From Maniola hyperantus (Eukaryota; Arthropoda; Insecta; Lepidoptera; Nymphalidae), in NCBI RefSeq assembly GCF_902806685.2, contig NC_048563.1:620001-684000 (forward strand): a stretch of 64,000 bases of DNA, read 5' to 3'. The position numbers and the translations under genes are program-made. Under the pieces are notes generated by a model. The model ran no database searches. It was not told the DNA's origin and saw only the letters and a program-made list of their open reading frames with translations. Positions within the stretch are counted from its first letter, which is position 1, and the number at the start of each line of letters is the position of its first letter. Below, piece after piece: positions 23,201-25,999 of the stretch.

Positions 23201-25195
23201 CTCTGTCGTTCACTGATACATACCAATCAGTGAGTTTTATCCAAAAAAAAAAATCATGCACACAAACATACAGCATTACATGTACCTATATTAATTTGAA
23301 AAACTGAAAAATAATAGTTATGCTTATTTATTTATTTTTCAAAAAAATATCAGCGAAGTACTATAAAGAAGTAAAAATATATCTAAAATTTAAGATACTT
23401 AAGCAACGCAAATCTAACTACAAGTTTTTGCATAATAAGTGAAACGACTTAGGCACAACGCACACCAGTACAGCGGTGTGGAGATCTTTCTTGATATAAC
23501 AACTCAAGTAAATTACAGTACGCAGCAGAAAATAATGTACATCGACCTTAAGAAGGAGATAGCGGATTTGTAGAGCATTGTCTCTGTCGTTGAGACCTAT
23601 ATCTTTCTAAAGGTCGATGTACAATATTTCATGCCTTTCCTGAGAACCCATGTTTTCCGTACTAGTCAATAGTTTTTTTAGTTCAAAAAACTTTCAAAAC
23701 TTTCAAAAACAACAACAAAAAACATGTTTTTTGAACTTCAAAAAACATTCGAAATTCAATTCCAAACATAGTTACCCCTGTGAGGTTTGTGATTGGTTGG
23801 CCACTCAAAATGGTTAACGCATACTGACTTTTTTGTCTTTGTCATATCCGTGACAGATGTACATTACTTTCGGACGCGTACTGTAACTATGATGGGTCAC
23901 TGCCCATCAACGCGGCGACTACCTCACGTTTCTTCGACACTTCTATATCTATAATGATTTCTATGGTCTATAATGTCACTTACCAACATTGATTTCTGGC
24001 TTGTGTCTATTGGCGTACAGTTCTACCGCGGGAGGCACGAAGTGAGATACGGGGGAGCGGTAGTCCACGTTCATTGGGAGGGGGGGTGCTGAGGAATAAA
24101 TAAACTCATGTTAAAATGGACCTTAATCTCTTTGTGATAGAGCTCAAGTTCCTTCAATCTATAGAGCGTCAAAATAACAGAAAAGTCAAGTTAAAATGGA
24201 CCTTAATCTCTTTGTAATAGAGCTCTTTATACAACTTCTATGATATATATTATAAAGCTTAGCCGAATGTATATTCTATGCTAAAATCTATAGAGCGTCA
24301 AAACCTAAGTATGTAGATAACAGTAAAGTTAAAATGGACTTTAAGACTTTTGTTTTAGAGCTCAAGTTTCTCTGTATATACAGGGTGTAACCAGAACGCT
24401 AGCAAAAACTTAGCGTTATTGTTGTACTATCTAAACACTATCCAATACCAATAACCATTTGCCTTATTTTGTAGTTTTAGTGATTTAGTATTTTTCAAAC
24501 CCGCAGTGCAAAATTCGGGTCAATGCCCCACCTACAACGCGGCATTGACTCCGAGTGGCCTACTTACGCAACGTCCGTTGACCTCTTGCGTCCGTCAGAT
24601 GTTTTATTTGCAATATATCGAAAAAATTACAGGGGTTTTTTTTCGCGTTTTTTTGTGGTATCATATCACTGATCATCAGTACTATCACCTGTCTTCGTTT
24701 TTGCCAGCGTTCTGGTTACACCCTGTATATTGCTTATTTTACCTCTATTATTCTCTTCTCCTTCTCCATTGATGTGCATAGAGGCATACAAGCATTGCTT
24801 ACCCAAACTATGACACTCACCATTATTATCCCCAGAGACTCTCATCTTCTCAGTTGAAGTACATAGAGACATTCAAGCACTGCTTACCCCAGCTATGATA
24901 CACACCATATACGTATGTCTCCATTAAGCTCCTTCTTCCGTTCCACTGCACATAGAGGCATACAAGCACTGCTTACCCAAGCTATTATACATGATGTGTC
25001 CATTAGGCTCCTTCTTCCTCTCCACTGATGCACATAGAGACGTGCATGCATTGCATACCCACGTTATGGTACATGATACCCACCATATATGTCTCCATTA
25101 GGCTCCCTCTTCTTCTCTGGTGAGGTCTGCTCATCAGCAGACTCTGCTCCGTTGATGTGCATAGCTGACTCCAGTTGGCTCTCGCACAGTGCCAT
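2001..25195 (-). CDS. AT-hook and C2H2 zinc-finger protein, multi-exon, 3' part outside window
   Basis: This is a predicted nuclear DNA-binding protein assembled from 16 solid exons plus one candidate exon (17955-18341). Every junction has an AG acceptor and a GT donor with compatible phase. The exons sum to 2220 nt (740 codons), or 611 codons without the candidate exon. In order it holds a short acidic and polar start, a Pro-rich exon, two tandem AT-hook exons (GRPR cores, residues about 73-149), the K/V/Q repeat exon, a basic exon, a third AT-hook (about 326-352), acidic and Ser-rich exons (about 353-523), then C2H2 fingers from about residue 580. Five fingers are complete and a sixth is cut by the last exon. 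AT-hooks bind the minor groove of AT-rich DNA, so a role in chromatin or transcription is inferred. Many exons are symmetric phase 1-1, which would allow skipping. I do not recognise a named orthologue. Confidence 0.85.
2578..2670 (+). repeat. LINE 3' tail ending in TTCTA-like repeats
   Basis: The stretch from AGTGGTAAATTAAAACTACC to the ATTCTATTCTATC tail matches the last 90 bp of the longer non-LTR copies at 17120-17610 and 21795-22130. It is a 5'-truncated insertion lying just downstream of exon 16 in transcript order, inside an intron of the zinc-finger gene. Confidence 0.7.
2692..2807 (-). CDS. Zinc-finger gene exon 16: end of finger 2 and all of finger 3
   Basis: The acceptor is TTTTCAG and the donor is GCGG|GTAAGC. 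Entry is phase 2 and exit phase 1. It completes the previous finger (EHK-AEAH), then encodes a full finger CEVCRKCF...HDRTH, followed by an acidic linker (TADERAG). Confidence 0.85.
3040..3365. other. GC-richer island with a TATA-like box, possible LTR remnant
   Basis: This stretch is less AT-rich than its surroundings and contains CTATATATAGAAG with GC-rich sequence around it, as in a retroelement LTR or promoter. No second copy, terminal TG..CA pair or target duplication was found in the window, so this is a weak suggestion. Confidence 0.2.
3421..3549 (-). CDS. Zinc-finger gene exon 15: end of finger 1, start of finger 2
   Basis: The acceptor is TTTTTTACAG and the donor is CACAA|GTAAGT, with phase 2 at both ends. 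It completes finger 1 (the histidine half is IHRRSH), has a Ser/Arg/Gly/Asn-rich linker, then starts the next finger with CDCCNETFSRREKLYEHK. Confidence 0.88.
3613..3760. repeat. Short direct duplication, two copies of about 95 bp
   Basis: The phrase CCTTCGAGCCGGATAT followed by a CTCCTxGATAG segment occurs at 3615-3660 and 3710-3755. Nothing in it suggests coding. It lies in an intron of the zinc-finger gene. Confidence 0.4.
3885..4145 (-). mobile_element. C-terminal fragment of a non-LTR retrotransposon
   Basis: The minus strand encodes MARVWDTVQRSVFPANYNPG and then IFKTRVNRHLLG, the ending of a LINE reverse-transcriptase ORF. The same ending occurs at 8715-8860 and 51836-52140, followed by the same 3' UTR. 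The copy is 5'-truncated, with an altered interior. Confidence 0.7.
4647..4850 (-). CDS. Zinc-finger gene exon 14: acidic linker and start of finger 1
   Basis: The acceptor is TTTTTTCCAG and the donor is CTCAA|GTACGT, with phase 2 at both ends. An acidic, Ser/Asp-rich stretch (NSESDSDSDPERT) and an Ala/Pro-rich piece lead into CHVCRKWYSTRVTLK, the cysteine half of the first C2H2 finger. Its histidines come from exon 15. Confidence 0.88.
5045..5246 (+). repeat. Truncated retroelement tail (family R2) next to a splice donor
   Basis: This copy of the R2 tail runs from GCAACTTCGTCCGCGTGGAC through CCAAATTTCAGCCCGATCCG to CTTATATATTTAGA. About a dozen copies lie in the window. It ends two bases from the GT donor of exon 13 (5249-5248), so only the first few intron bases remain between the exon and the insertion. 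Confidence 0.75.
5250..5385 (-). CDS. Zinc-finger gene exon 13: poly-Ser and acidic tract
   Basis: The acceptor is TTCCACAG and the donor is GACAG|GTAATC. Entry is phase 1 and exit phase 2. It encodes a run of serines mixed with aspartate (SSSSSSDSSSSSDSSDSESD), then KQKNQDPPSVTNPEEDR. The serine tract is low-complexity coding DNA and may vary in length. A truncated inverted copy of this exon edge lies near 12222-12285. Confidence 0.85.
5550..6184. mobile_element. Non-autonomous hAT-type transposon, 8-bp target duplication
   Basis: The ends are TAGTGATGTAACGAAT and ATTTGTTACATCACTA, in inverse orientation. Identical 8-bp CTATGTAT copies flank it at 5542-5549 and 6185-6192, as expected for hAT insertion. 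The interior is built of repeats such as GCGAATGCGAATATGC and holds a nested LINE tail (about 5745-5815, reversed). No transposase is encoded. It sits in the intron between exons 12 and 13. Confidence 0.85.
5745..5815 (-). repeat. LINE 3' fragment nested in the hAT element
   Basis: CTACCACTGGTTCGGAATGC and CCGAGAAGAACCAGCAAGAA match, in reverse, the 3' UTR of the LINE copies at 17120-17610, 21795-22130 and 52500-52640. Confidence 0.65.
6535..6624 (-). CDS. Zinc-finger gene exon 12: acidic Ser-rich exon
   Basis: The acceptor is TGACAG and the donor is TCGG|GTAAGA, phase 1 at both ends, 90 nt. It encodes GASVKELDAPVEKLEDSSNS and then DSGSNSSGSG. No fold is recognised. The composition suits a disordered linker, and the symmetric phase would allow skipping. 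Confidence 0.75.
7019..7161. mobile_element. Foldback element of about 143 bp
   Basis: The left arm (AAACCAAAGAGGACCTTATC, then TCTATTAC) is inverted at the right (GTAATAGAGATAAGG, then CTTTGGTTTACC), with a short centre. It is a small MITE-like palindrome in the intron between exons 11 and 12. It has no coding content, and no second copy was seen in the window. Confidence 0.6.
7462..8148. mobile_element. Non-autonomous hAT-type transposon with nested MITE
   Basis: The ends are CAGTGTTTCCATATGTAAAT and the inverse GTACATGGAAACACTG. Perfect 8-bp CTTCGTAT duplications flank it at 7454-7461 and 8149-8156. Subterminal ATTACGGTG or TTACCGTGT words repeat on both sides, a pattern typical of hAT subterminal regions. 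A foldback element (7621-7785) is inserted inside it. No transposase is present. Confidence 0.85.
7621..7785. mobile_element. Foldback MITE family F2, copy 1
   Basis: The arms GTACACAATCTCTAAACTAA and its inverse lie about 95 bp apart, giving a hairpin element of about 165 bp. A second copy lies at 15405-15568 in the opposite orientation. It is nested in the hAT-type element. Confidence 0.75.
8190..8350. repeat. Palindrome and CTTT microsatellite
   Basis: GTTCCGGCGCTTCTT and AAGAAGCGCCGGAAC form a hairpin of about 15-bp arms at 8224-8274. A (CTTT)n run follows around 8331-8351. It looks like the end of a retroposed repeat. No gene is seen. Confidence 0.5.
8715..8860 (-). mobile_element. LINE 3' fragment
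   Basis: The minus strand carries the same ORF ending and 3' UTR as 51836-52140: GGGAAGTGATGATGTGGCCT, then GGGACGCGTTTACCTAGAAG on the plus strand. It is 5'-truncated. Confidence 0.7.
9013..9130 (-). CDS. Zinc-finger gene exon 11
   Basis: The acceptor is TTCGTAG and the donor is GAGG|GTAAGT. Entry is phase 0 and exit phase 1. It encodes DDLYGAHLLAAQFKKPPMDQ followed by VQRLNKDESDEVLSIRSSEG. No fold is recognised. Its 5' edge and adjoining intron are duplicated in tandem to the right (9131-9470). Confidence 0.8.
9131..9470 (-). repeat. Two extra diverged copies of exon 11's 5' edge with intron
   Basis: The segment CCTCTATGGAGCTCATTTGT plus about 80 bp of adjoining intron recurs at about 9220-9335 (with a deletion of the LAAQF codons) and about 9336-9470. 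The farthest copy still encodes DDLYGAHLLAAQFKKPP with synonymous changes and keeps a GTAG acceptor, but it runs into intron-like sequence. It is most likely a tandem duplication rather than a used exon. Confidence 0.7.
9600..10065 (+). mobile_element. C-terminal fragment of a non-LTR retrotransposon
   Basis: Across a few frame breaks the plus strand reads FHPLFSTTAPRATVRNFSLT, then LWNQLPSAVFP, GLFKGRTNKFLKGRQRIGGS and SGAANVHGRR, a typical LINE reverse-transcriptase ending. The last 100 bp recur at 53104-53215. The copy is truncated and broken. Confidence 0.7.
10105..10196 (-). CDS. Zinc-finger gene exon 10
   Basis: The acceptor is TTTGCAG and the donor is AAG|GTTAGT. Entry is phase 1 and exit phase 0, which matches exon 11. 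It encodes GSPSQASDSLSLDENLRALR and HIHEKYANIDK, predicted partly helical. No family is recognised. Confidence 0.8.
10231..10637 (+). repeat. Dispersed repeat G (GGTTCCGTAC ends), full-length copy
   Basis: It starts TTTTTAGGGTTCCGTACC and ends CGCACTTGGCCGGTTTTTTT, about 407 bp. Related copies lie at 34821-35253, 37927-38340 and 61317-61765, with shortened ones at 19099-19263, 38336-38400, 49949-50082 and 61780-61933. The inverted GGGTTCCGT / ACGGAACCC words near both ends suggest a non-autonomous element. No ORF is conserved. Confidence 0.75.
10840..11215 (+). mobile_element. RTE-like LINE C-terminal fragment with retroposon tail
   Basis: At about 11070-11212 the plus strand encodes RWTDDIRRVAGSRWMAAAQD and then CGVWKSVQGTYV-stop-QWTSIG, a degraded ending of an RTE-type endonuclease/reverse transcriptase. 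The preceding 150 bp (GAAAACATCGTGAGG...) match tails at 32085-32255 and 50615-50680. It carries stops and small indels, so it is dead. Confidence 0.7.
11220..11399 (-). mobile_element. tRNA-derived SINE S1, copy 1
   Basis: Read on the minus strand the head is GAGCCTCAATAGC (A-box region), then an anticodon-like CTGAAAACC (GAA, Phe-like) and a B-box-like GGTTCAAACCCC. A 90-bp unrelated body (GTACCTACTCCTAGCACAAG) and a poly-A tail follow. Seven copies of this family occur in the window. Confidence 0.85.
11419..11496 (-). CDS. Zinc-finger gene exon 9
   Basis: The acceptor is TGTTTCAG and the donor is CTGG|GTGAGT, phase 1 at both ends, 78 nt. It encodes KIRVRNNLMPLNAEPITVDS and DDEPDLG, an acidic piece. 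It lies between two SINE copies. No family is recognised. Confidence 0.78.
11741..11914 (-). mobile_element. tRNA-derived SINE S1, copy 2
   Basis: It has the same structure and orientation as the copy about 340 bp to the left and is highly similar to it, with an AT-rich tail at the low-coordinate end. Exon 9 lies between the two. Confidence 0.85.
11935..12285 (+). repeat. Inverted copy of the exon 13 edge and its intron
   Basis: Read on the plus strand this repeats, in inverse orientation, the zinc-finger gene's own 5250-5550 region: ATATTCACAGAGTACAG, then CATGAGATTCTGGTCTGCTT, the CCCCTATACC repeats, TTTTTTTCCACAG and the first 55-60 nt of the Ser-rich exon. Homology stops after CAGCTCCAGCTCC. 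It is antisense to the host gene and then reaches a stop (GGCTCTAA), so it is a non-functional duplicate. Confidence 0.8.
12000..12205. repeat. 44-bp tandem repeat, about 4 copies
   Basis: The word ACACGTTATACCCCTTCGTG recurs at 44-bp spacing (about 12023, 12067, 12111, 12155). The original locus at 5400-5480 holds only about one and a half units, so the array grew in the inverted copy. Confidence 0.85.
12286..12530 (+). mobile_element. Retroposed 3' end with A-rich tail
   Basis: After the copied exon edge comes an AT-rich, 3'-UTR-like sequence with an AATAAA signal at about 12479 and an A-rich tail to about 12525. This fits a retroposed transcript or LINE end. The tail lies about 20 bp from the splice donor of exon 8 on the other strand. 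Confidence 0.5.
12547..12628 (-). CDS. Zinc-finger gene exon 8: third AT-hook
   Basis: The acceptor is AATCCATAG and the donor is GGAA|GTAAGC. Entry is phase 0 and exit phase 1. It encodes AGNPERVKGKRGRPRKIVAD then QRQPPQG. The KRGRPRK core is a classic AT-hook, known to bind the minor groove of AT-rich DNA. Confidence 0.88.
12796..13025 (-). repeat. Truncated retroelement tail (family R1)
   Basis: Read on the minus strand it starts near GCGACTTTGTCCGCGTGGAA, passes CGGGATAAAAAGTAGCC and ends near TTATGATAAGGGTACTA. Other R1 tails are at 15778-15995, 22140-22357, 29203-29390, 52888-53070, 55268-55490 and 60728-60925. No ORF is retained. Confidence 0.7.
13232..13320 (-). CDS. Zinc-finger gene exon 7: basic exon
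   Basis: The acceptor is TTTTACGATAG and the donor is GATGCC|GTACGT. Entry is phase 1 and exit phase 0, which matches exon 8. It encodes DSAASSSAGESTPRVKRKYT and KRTPSAKKDA. The KRK and KK clusters could serve as a nuclear localisation signal (inference). Confidence 0.82.
13339..14392. repeat. Array of about 13 copies of an 80-bp unit derived from a MITE end
   Basis: The word TGGTACTGATTTTGAGCACA recurs at exactly 80-bp spacing from 13339 to 14299. The units are nearly identical; the outermost ones are the most diverged. The unit matches the terminal inverted repeat of the element at 31650-31933 and 37259-37554. The array is followed by the matching MITE interior, so it is an expansion of one end of a third copy. 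Confidence 0.92.
14405..14770 (-). mobile_element. Retroposon tail inserted in the 80-bp array
   Basis: It begins on the plus strand with (GTAAA)n, reads as a LINE 3' end on the minus strand (GTACAATAAAGCATATTTTA) and contains a (TA)n run at 14624-14646. Short TAGAGT copies on both sides are consistent with a target duplication within one array unit. Confidence 0.65.
14925..15098 (+). mobile_element. tRNA-derived SINE S1, copy 3
   Basis: A complete copy with head GAGCCTCAATAGCTCAACCG, B-box-like GGTTCAAACCCC, body and a run of A. It is inserted in the MITE-A interior between sequences that are adjacent in the other MITE-A copies. Confidence 0.88.
15405..15568. mobile_element. Foldback MITE family F2, copy 2
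   Basis: It has the same arms as the copy at 7621-7785 (CTCTAAACTAAACTAAAT and its inverse), with the centre reversed. The outer ends GGGGCCGATTCTCTTGTACA and GTACAACGGAATTAGCC are similar in inverse orientation. Confidence 0.78.
15778..16350 (-). repeat. Two adjoining family R1 tails
   Basis: TTATAAATGCGAAAGTGTG, then CACGTCGCAACGGTGCAAC and TCCCGGAAAATC (15778-15995) is one reversed R1 tail. A second, different tail follows from TATTATAAATGCGGAAGTGT at about 15998, with ATGGATGGATGG runs. Fragments of the same kind reappear at 16680-16790. Confidence 0.6.
17075..17607 (+). mobile_element. Non-LTR retrotransposon 3' end with RT C-terminus
   Basis: The plus strand encodes NKNKLATPALRLWKVRKSFV, GMSVIFYNKMPQAILDLPLQ and KFKNVLKVCS-stop, a typical C-terminus of a LINE reverse-transcriptase ORF. 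A 3' UTR with TTGCTGGTTCTTCTCGG and a TTCTA repeat tail follow. Related copies are at 21795-22130, 52500-52640 and 53925-54065. Confidence 0.8.
17955..18341 (-). CDS. Candidate zinc-finger gene exon 6: K-V-x-Q-K repeats
   Basis: A 387-nt open segment (129 codons) with acceptor TTTTCCGAATAG, donor CGTAAAG|GTAAAA and phase 1 at both ends, exactly what neighbouring exons 5 and 7 require. It encodes QIVKTSNAIPSNSTSSRVVK, then about 13 eight-residue units such as KVAQKVSQ, and ends VMRRNAKFLKRK. The very basic, Val/Gln-rich stretch would sit between AT-hooks 2 and 3. The DNA is a 24-bp minisatellite that is also open on the other strand, so an open frame alone is weak evidence; the splice phase is the main support. 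It could instead be non-coding or a cassette exon. Confidence 0.45.
18037..18250. repeat. 24-bp minisatellite inside candidate exon 6
   Basis: Units like AACTTTCTGAGCCACTTTTT recur about every 24 bp with changes in the alternate position. The period is a multiple of three, so the frame is preserved as copies are added or lost. Confidence 0.8.
18690..19080. repeat. Diverged dispersed repeat
   Basis: The words GAATTCGAGTATCGAAACA and GTAAAATGGACTTTAA recur near 19740-19850 and, in shorter form, near 24100-24370. It is an old repeat in the intron. No gene is seen. Confidence 0.4.
19099..19263. repeat. Dispersed repeat G, internally deleted foldback form
   Basis: TTTTTAGGGTTCCGTATCTC at the left is inverted as GAGGTACGGAACCCTAAAAA at the right with only about 125 bp between, so both ends of the family are kept in a shortened copy. 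Confidence 0.65.
19594..19720. mobile_element. Foldback MITE family F1, copy 1
   Basis: The arms GCCGTACTCAGAGTC and GACTCTGAGTACGGC, followed inward by TTAGTTAAAACGAGACAG and its inverse, make an almost complete palindrome. Other copies are at 61943-62073 and 63566-63704. One extra arm lies at about 19535-19580. Confidence 0.85.
20070..20453. mobile_element. TA-flanked non-autonomous DNA element, copy 1
   Basis: The ends ATTGGGTATTTG and CAAATACCCAAT are inverted, with long subterminal similarity (TTATTACTTTATTATAAACT and its inverse). It is flanked on both sides by TA, as in Tc1/mariner-type insertion. A second copy lies at 50953-51332. There is no transposase ORF. Confidence 0.85.
20539..20589 (-). 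CDS. Zinc-finger gene exon 5: short basic exon
   Basis: The acceptor is TTATACCCAG and the donor is GGCG|GTAAGT, phase 1 at both ends, only 51 nt. It encodes EALEKKAKREYRRRATG, strongly basic and probably helical. It follows the two AT-hook exons. Confidence 0.78.
20640..20850 (-). repeat. Family R2 retroelement tail
   Basis: A reversed R2 tail, from TGACTGACTGACTGATCTAT through CCGATCCGTCCAGTAG (minus strand) to the GCTCGCGACTTCGTCCGCG end. It lies between exons 4 and 5. Confidence 0.75.
20933..21043 (-). CDS. Zinc-finger gene exon 4: second AT-hook
   Basis: The acceptor is AATTCCCAG and the donor is ATGG|GTGAGT, phase 1 at both ends. It encodes AAVMNNRPDTGEKRKRGRPR and then VDKTSPEYLARKRAREM. 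The KRKRGRPRVDKTSPEYLA segment nearly repeats exon 3, so the two exons arose by tandem duplication. Confidence 0.9.
21150..21290. repeat. Dispersed repeat with TGACGTCA-like sites, copy 1
   Basis: GTCTCATTAACATCGAAATG, AACTCGAAACTTCAGTCTAG and ATGGCGGCCACGCGCATTAG match 49737-49900. This copy keeps CGACGTCA-like words in place of one palindrome. Confidence 0.55.
21300..21462 (+). mobile_element. tRNA-derived SINE S1, copy 4, 5'-truncated
   Basis: It begins inside the head at CAACCGGTAAAGGAGTGG and otherwise matches the family up to GGCTAATATTCTTTAAAT. Confidence 0.82.
21521..21640 (-). CDS. Zinc-finger gene exon 3: first AT-hook
   Basis: The acceptor is CCCCCTCCAG and the donor is ATGG|GTAAGA, phase 1 at both ends. 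It encodes AAASNVTPPPVKRKRGRPRI and then DKTSPEYLANLAARKQAREM. The RGRPR core with flanking Lys/Arg is a canonical AT-hook. Paralogous to exon 4. Confidence 0.9.
21795..22135 (+). mobile_element. LINE 3' end with RT C-terminus
   Basis: The plus strand reads LLKKAYYTIADYVNDKKAWI-stop, then the same 3' UTR (TTGCTGGTTCTTCTCGGTAG) and TTCTA tail as 17075-17607. It is strongly 5'-truncated. Confidence 0.8.
22140..22357 (-). repeat. Family R1 retroelement tail
   Basis: Begins ACTAATATTATAAATGCGAA with a (GTCT)n stretch, includes TTTATCCCGAAAAATCAAAG and ends at GCGGACGAGTTCGCGGGCAT. A reversed tail. Confidence 0.75.
22755..23015 (-). mobile_element. R2 tail fused to SINE S1 copy 5
   Basis: Bases 22755-22878 match the reversed R2 tail, and 22879-23015 are a reversed SINE S1 lacking its 3' body end. 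The abrupt join suggests the SINE inserted in, or recombined with, the R2 copy. Confidence 0.7.
23506..23883. mobile_element. Non-autonomous DNA element with GTACGC ends
   Basis: CAGTACGCAGCAGAAAATAA at the left is matched by TACTTTCGGACGCGTACTG at the right, with TA on both outer flanks. An inner pair (ATGTACATCGACC and GGTCGATGTAC) makes the left half fold back on itself. A related copy is at 53560-53712. Confidence 0.65.
23984..24088 (-). CDS. Zinc-finger gene exon 2: Pro-rich exon
   Basis: The acceptor is TTCCTCAG and the donor is GTTG|GTAAGT, phase 1 at both ends. It encodes APPLPMNVDYRSPVSHFVPP and AVELYANRHKPEINV. No domain is recognised. Confidence 0.85.
24381..24725. mobile_element. 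DNA element with 21-bp inverted ends, TATA flanks
   Basis: The ends CAGGGTGTAACCAGAACGC and GCGTTCTGGTTACACCCTG are perfect inverse copies, and TATA lies directly outside each. The 345-bp interior has no transposase. The TA-containing duplication suggests a Tc1/mariner-like mechanism (inference). Confidence 0.85.
24735..25060 (-). repeat. Four diverged tandem copies of the end of coding exon 1
   Basis: Units of about 85 bp repeat the last 40-50 nt of exon 1 plus the start of intron 1. On the minus strand one reads SMHINGEGEENNRG, others read LCASVERKKEPNGHI and LCAVERKKELNGDI. Several keep a GT-containing donor-like site, but the frames differ between copies and no clear acceptors precede them. 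Confidence 0.75.
25084..25195 (-). CDS. Zinc-finger gene exon 1 with start codon
   Basis: The ATG at 25195-25193 opens MALCESQLESAMHINGAESA then DEQTSPEKKREPNGDIY, ending TATG|GTGGGT in phase 1. A TCTTCCAG acceptor at 25224 lies 28 nt upstream of the ATG, so this is an internal mRNA exon and the 5' UTR is split. A second in-frame ATG at codon 12 is a less likely start. Confidence 0.85.
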
Positions 25196-25264
25196 GTCTT
25201 ATATTATTGAGGTGATGCTTATACTGGAAGACAAGAAGTATAGAAGAATTTTACTTATATAATA

Positions 25265-25665
25265 CTAACTTATGCTTGCAACTTCGTCCGTGTGGACTAC
25301 ACAAATTTCAAACCCCTATTTCACCCCCTTAGGAGTAGAATGTTCAAAAATCCTTTCTTAGCGGAAACCTACGTCATAATAGTTATCTGCATGCCAAATT
25401 TCAGCACAATCCATCCAGTAGTTTGAGCTGTGCGTTGATAGATCAGTCAGTCAGTCACGTTTTCCTTTTATATATTTAGACTAGCTTATGCTCGCGACTT
25501 CGTCCGCGTGGACTACACAAATTTCAAACCCCTATTTCACCCCCATAGGGGTTGAATTTTCAAAAATCCTTTCTTAGCGGATGCCTACGTCATAATAGCT
25601 ATCTGCATGCCAAATTTCAGCCCGATCCGTCCAGTAGTTTGAGCTGTGCGTTTTCATATTAAACC
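25265..25665 (+). repeat. Two family R2 tails in direct orientation
   Basis: CTTATGCTTGCAACTTCGTC...TTATATATTTAGA (25265-25480) and CTTATGCTCGCGACTTCGTC...TTTGAGCTGTGCG (25484-25655) are two adjacent insertions upstream of exon 1, in the putative first intron. Confidence 0.78.
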
Positions 25666-25999
25666 TACTCTGTAGGTTTTCATATCCATAGCAGGTTAGT
25701 AGTCTGTCATACTTATCCCTATTTATCCAATATTATTATTGTGAAAAAGGTTTGTTATTTTTCACCATCAATTTTAAATACTAGAATTCCAACAAATATT
25801 TCTTATTTACTTAATTAAAAGACAGTTTTATACAGGTAAATAGTAGTTATAAACAACAAGTTTGAAGCTCTATACTAGTACTTTGCCATGGAGTTGTTTG
25901 TGTATTCTGTAAGTAGTTTACAATACTACATATTATAACATCAAGTCATAGTTCAATGCAAAGTTATTCAGCCTTATAACGGTATGTAATTACAATTCT

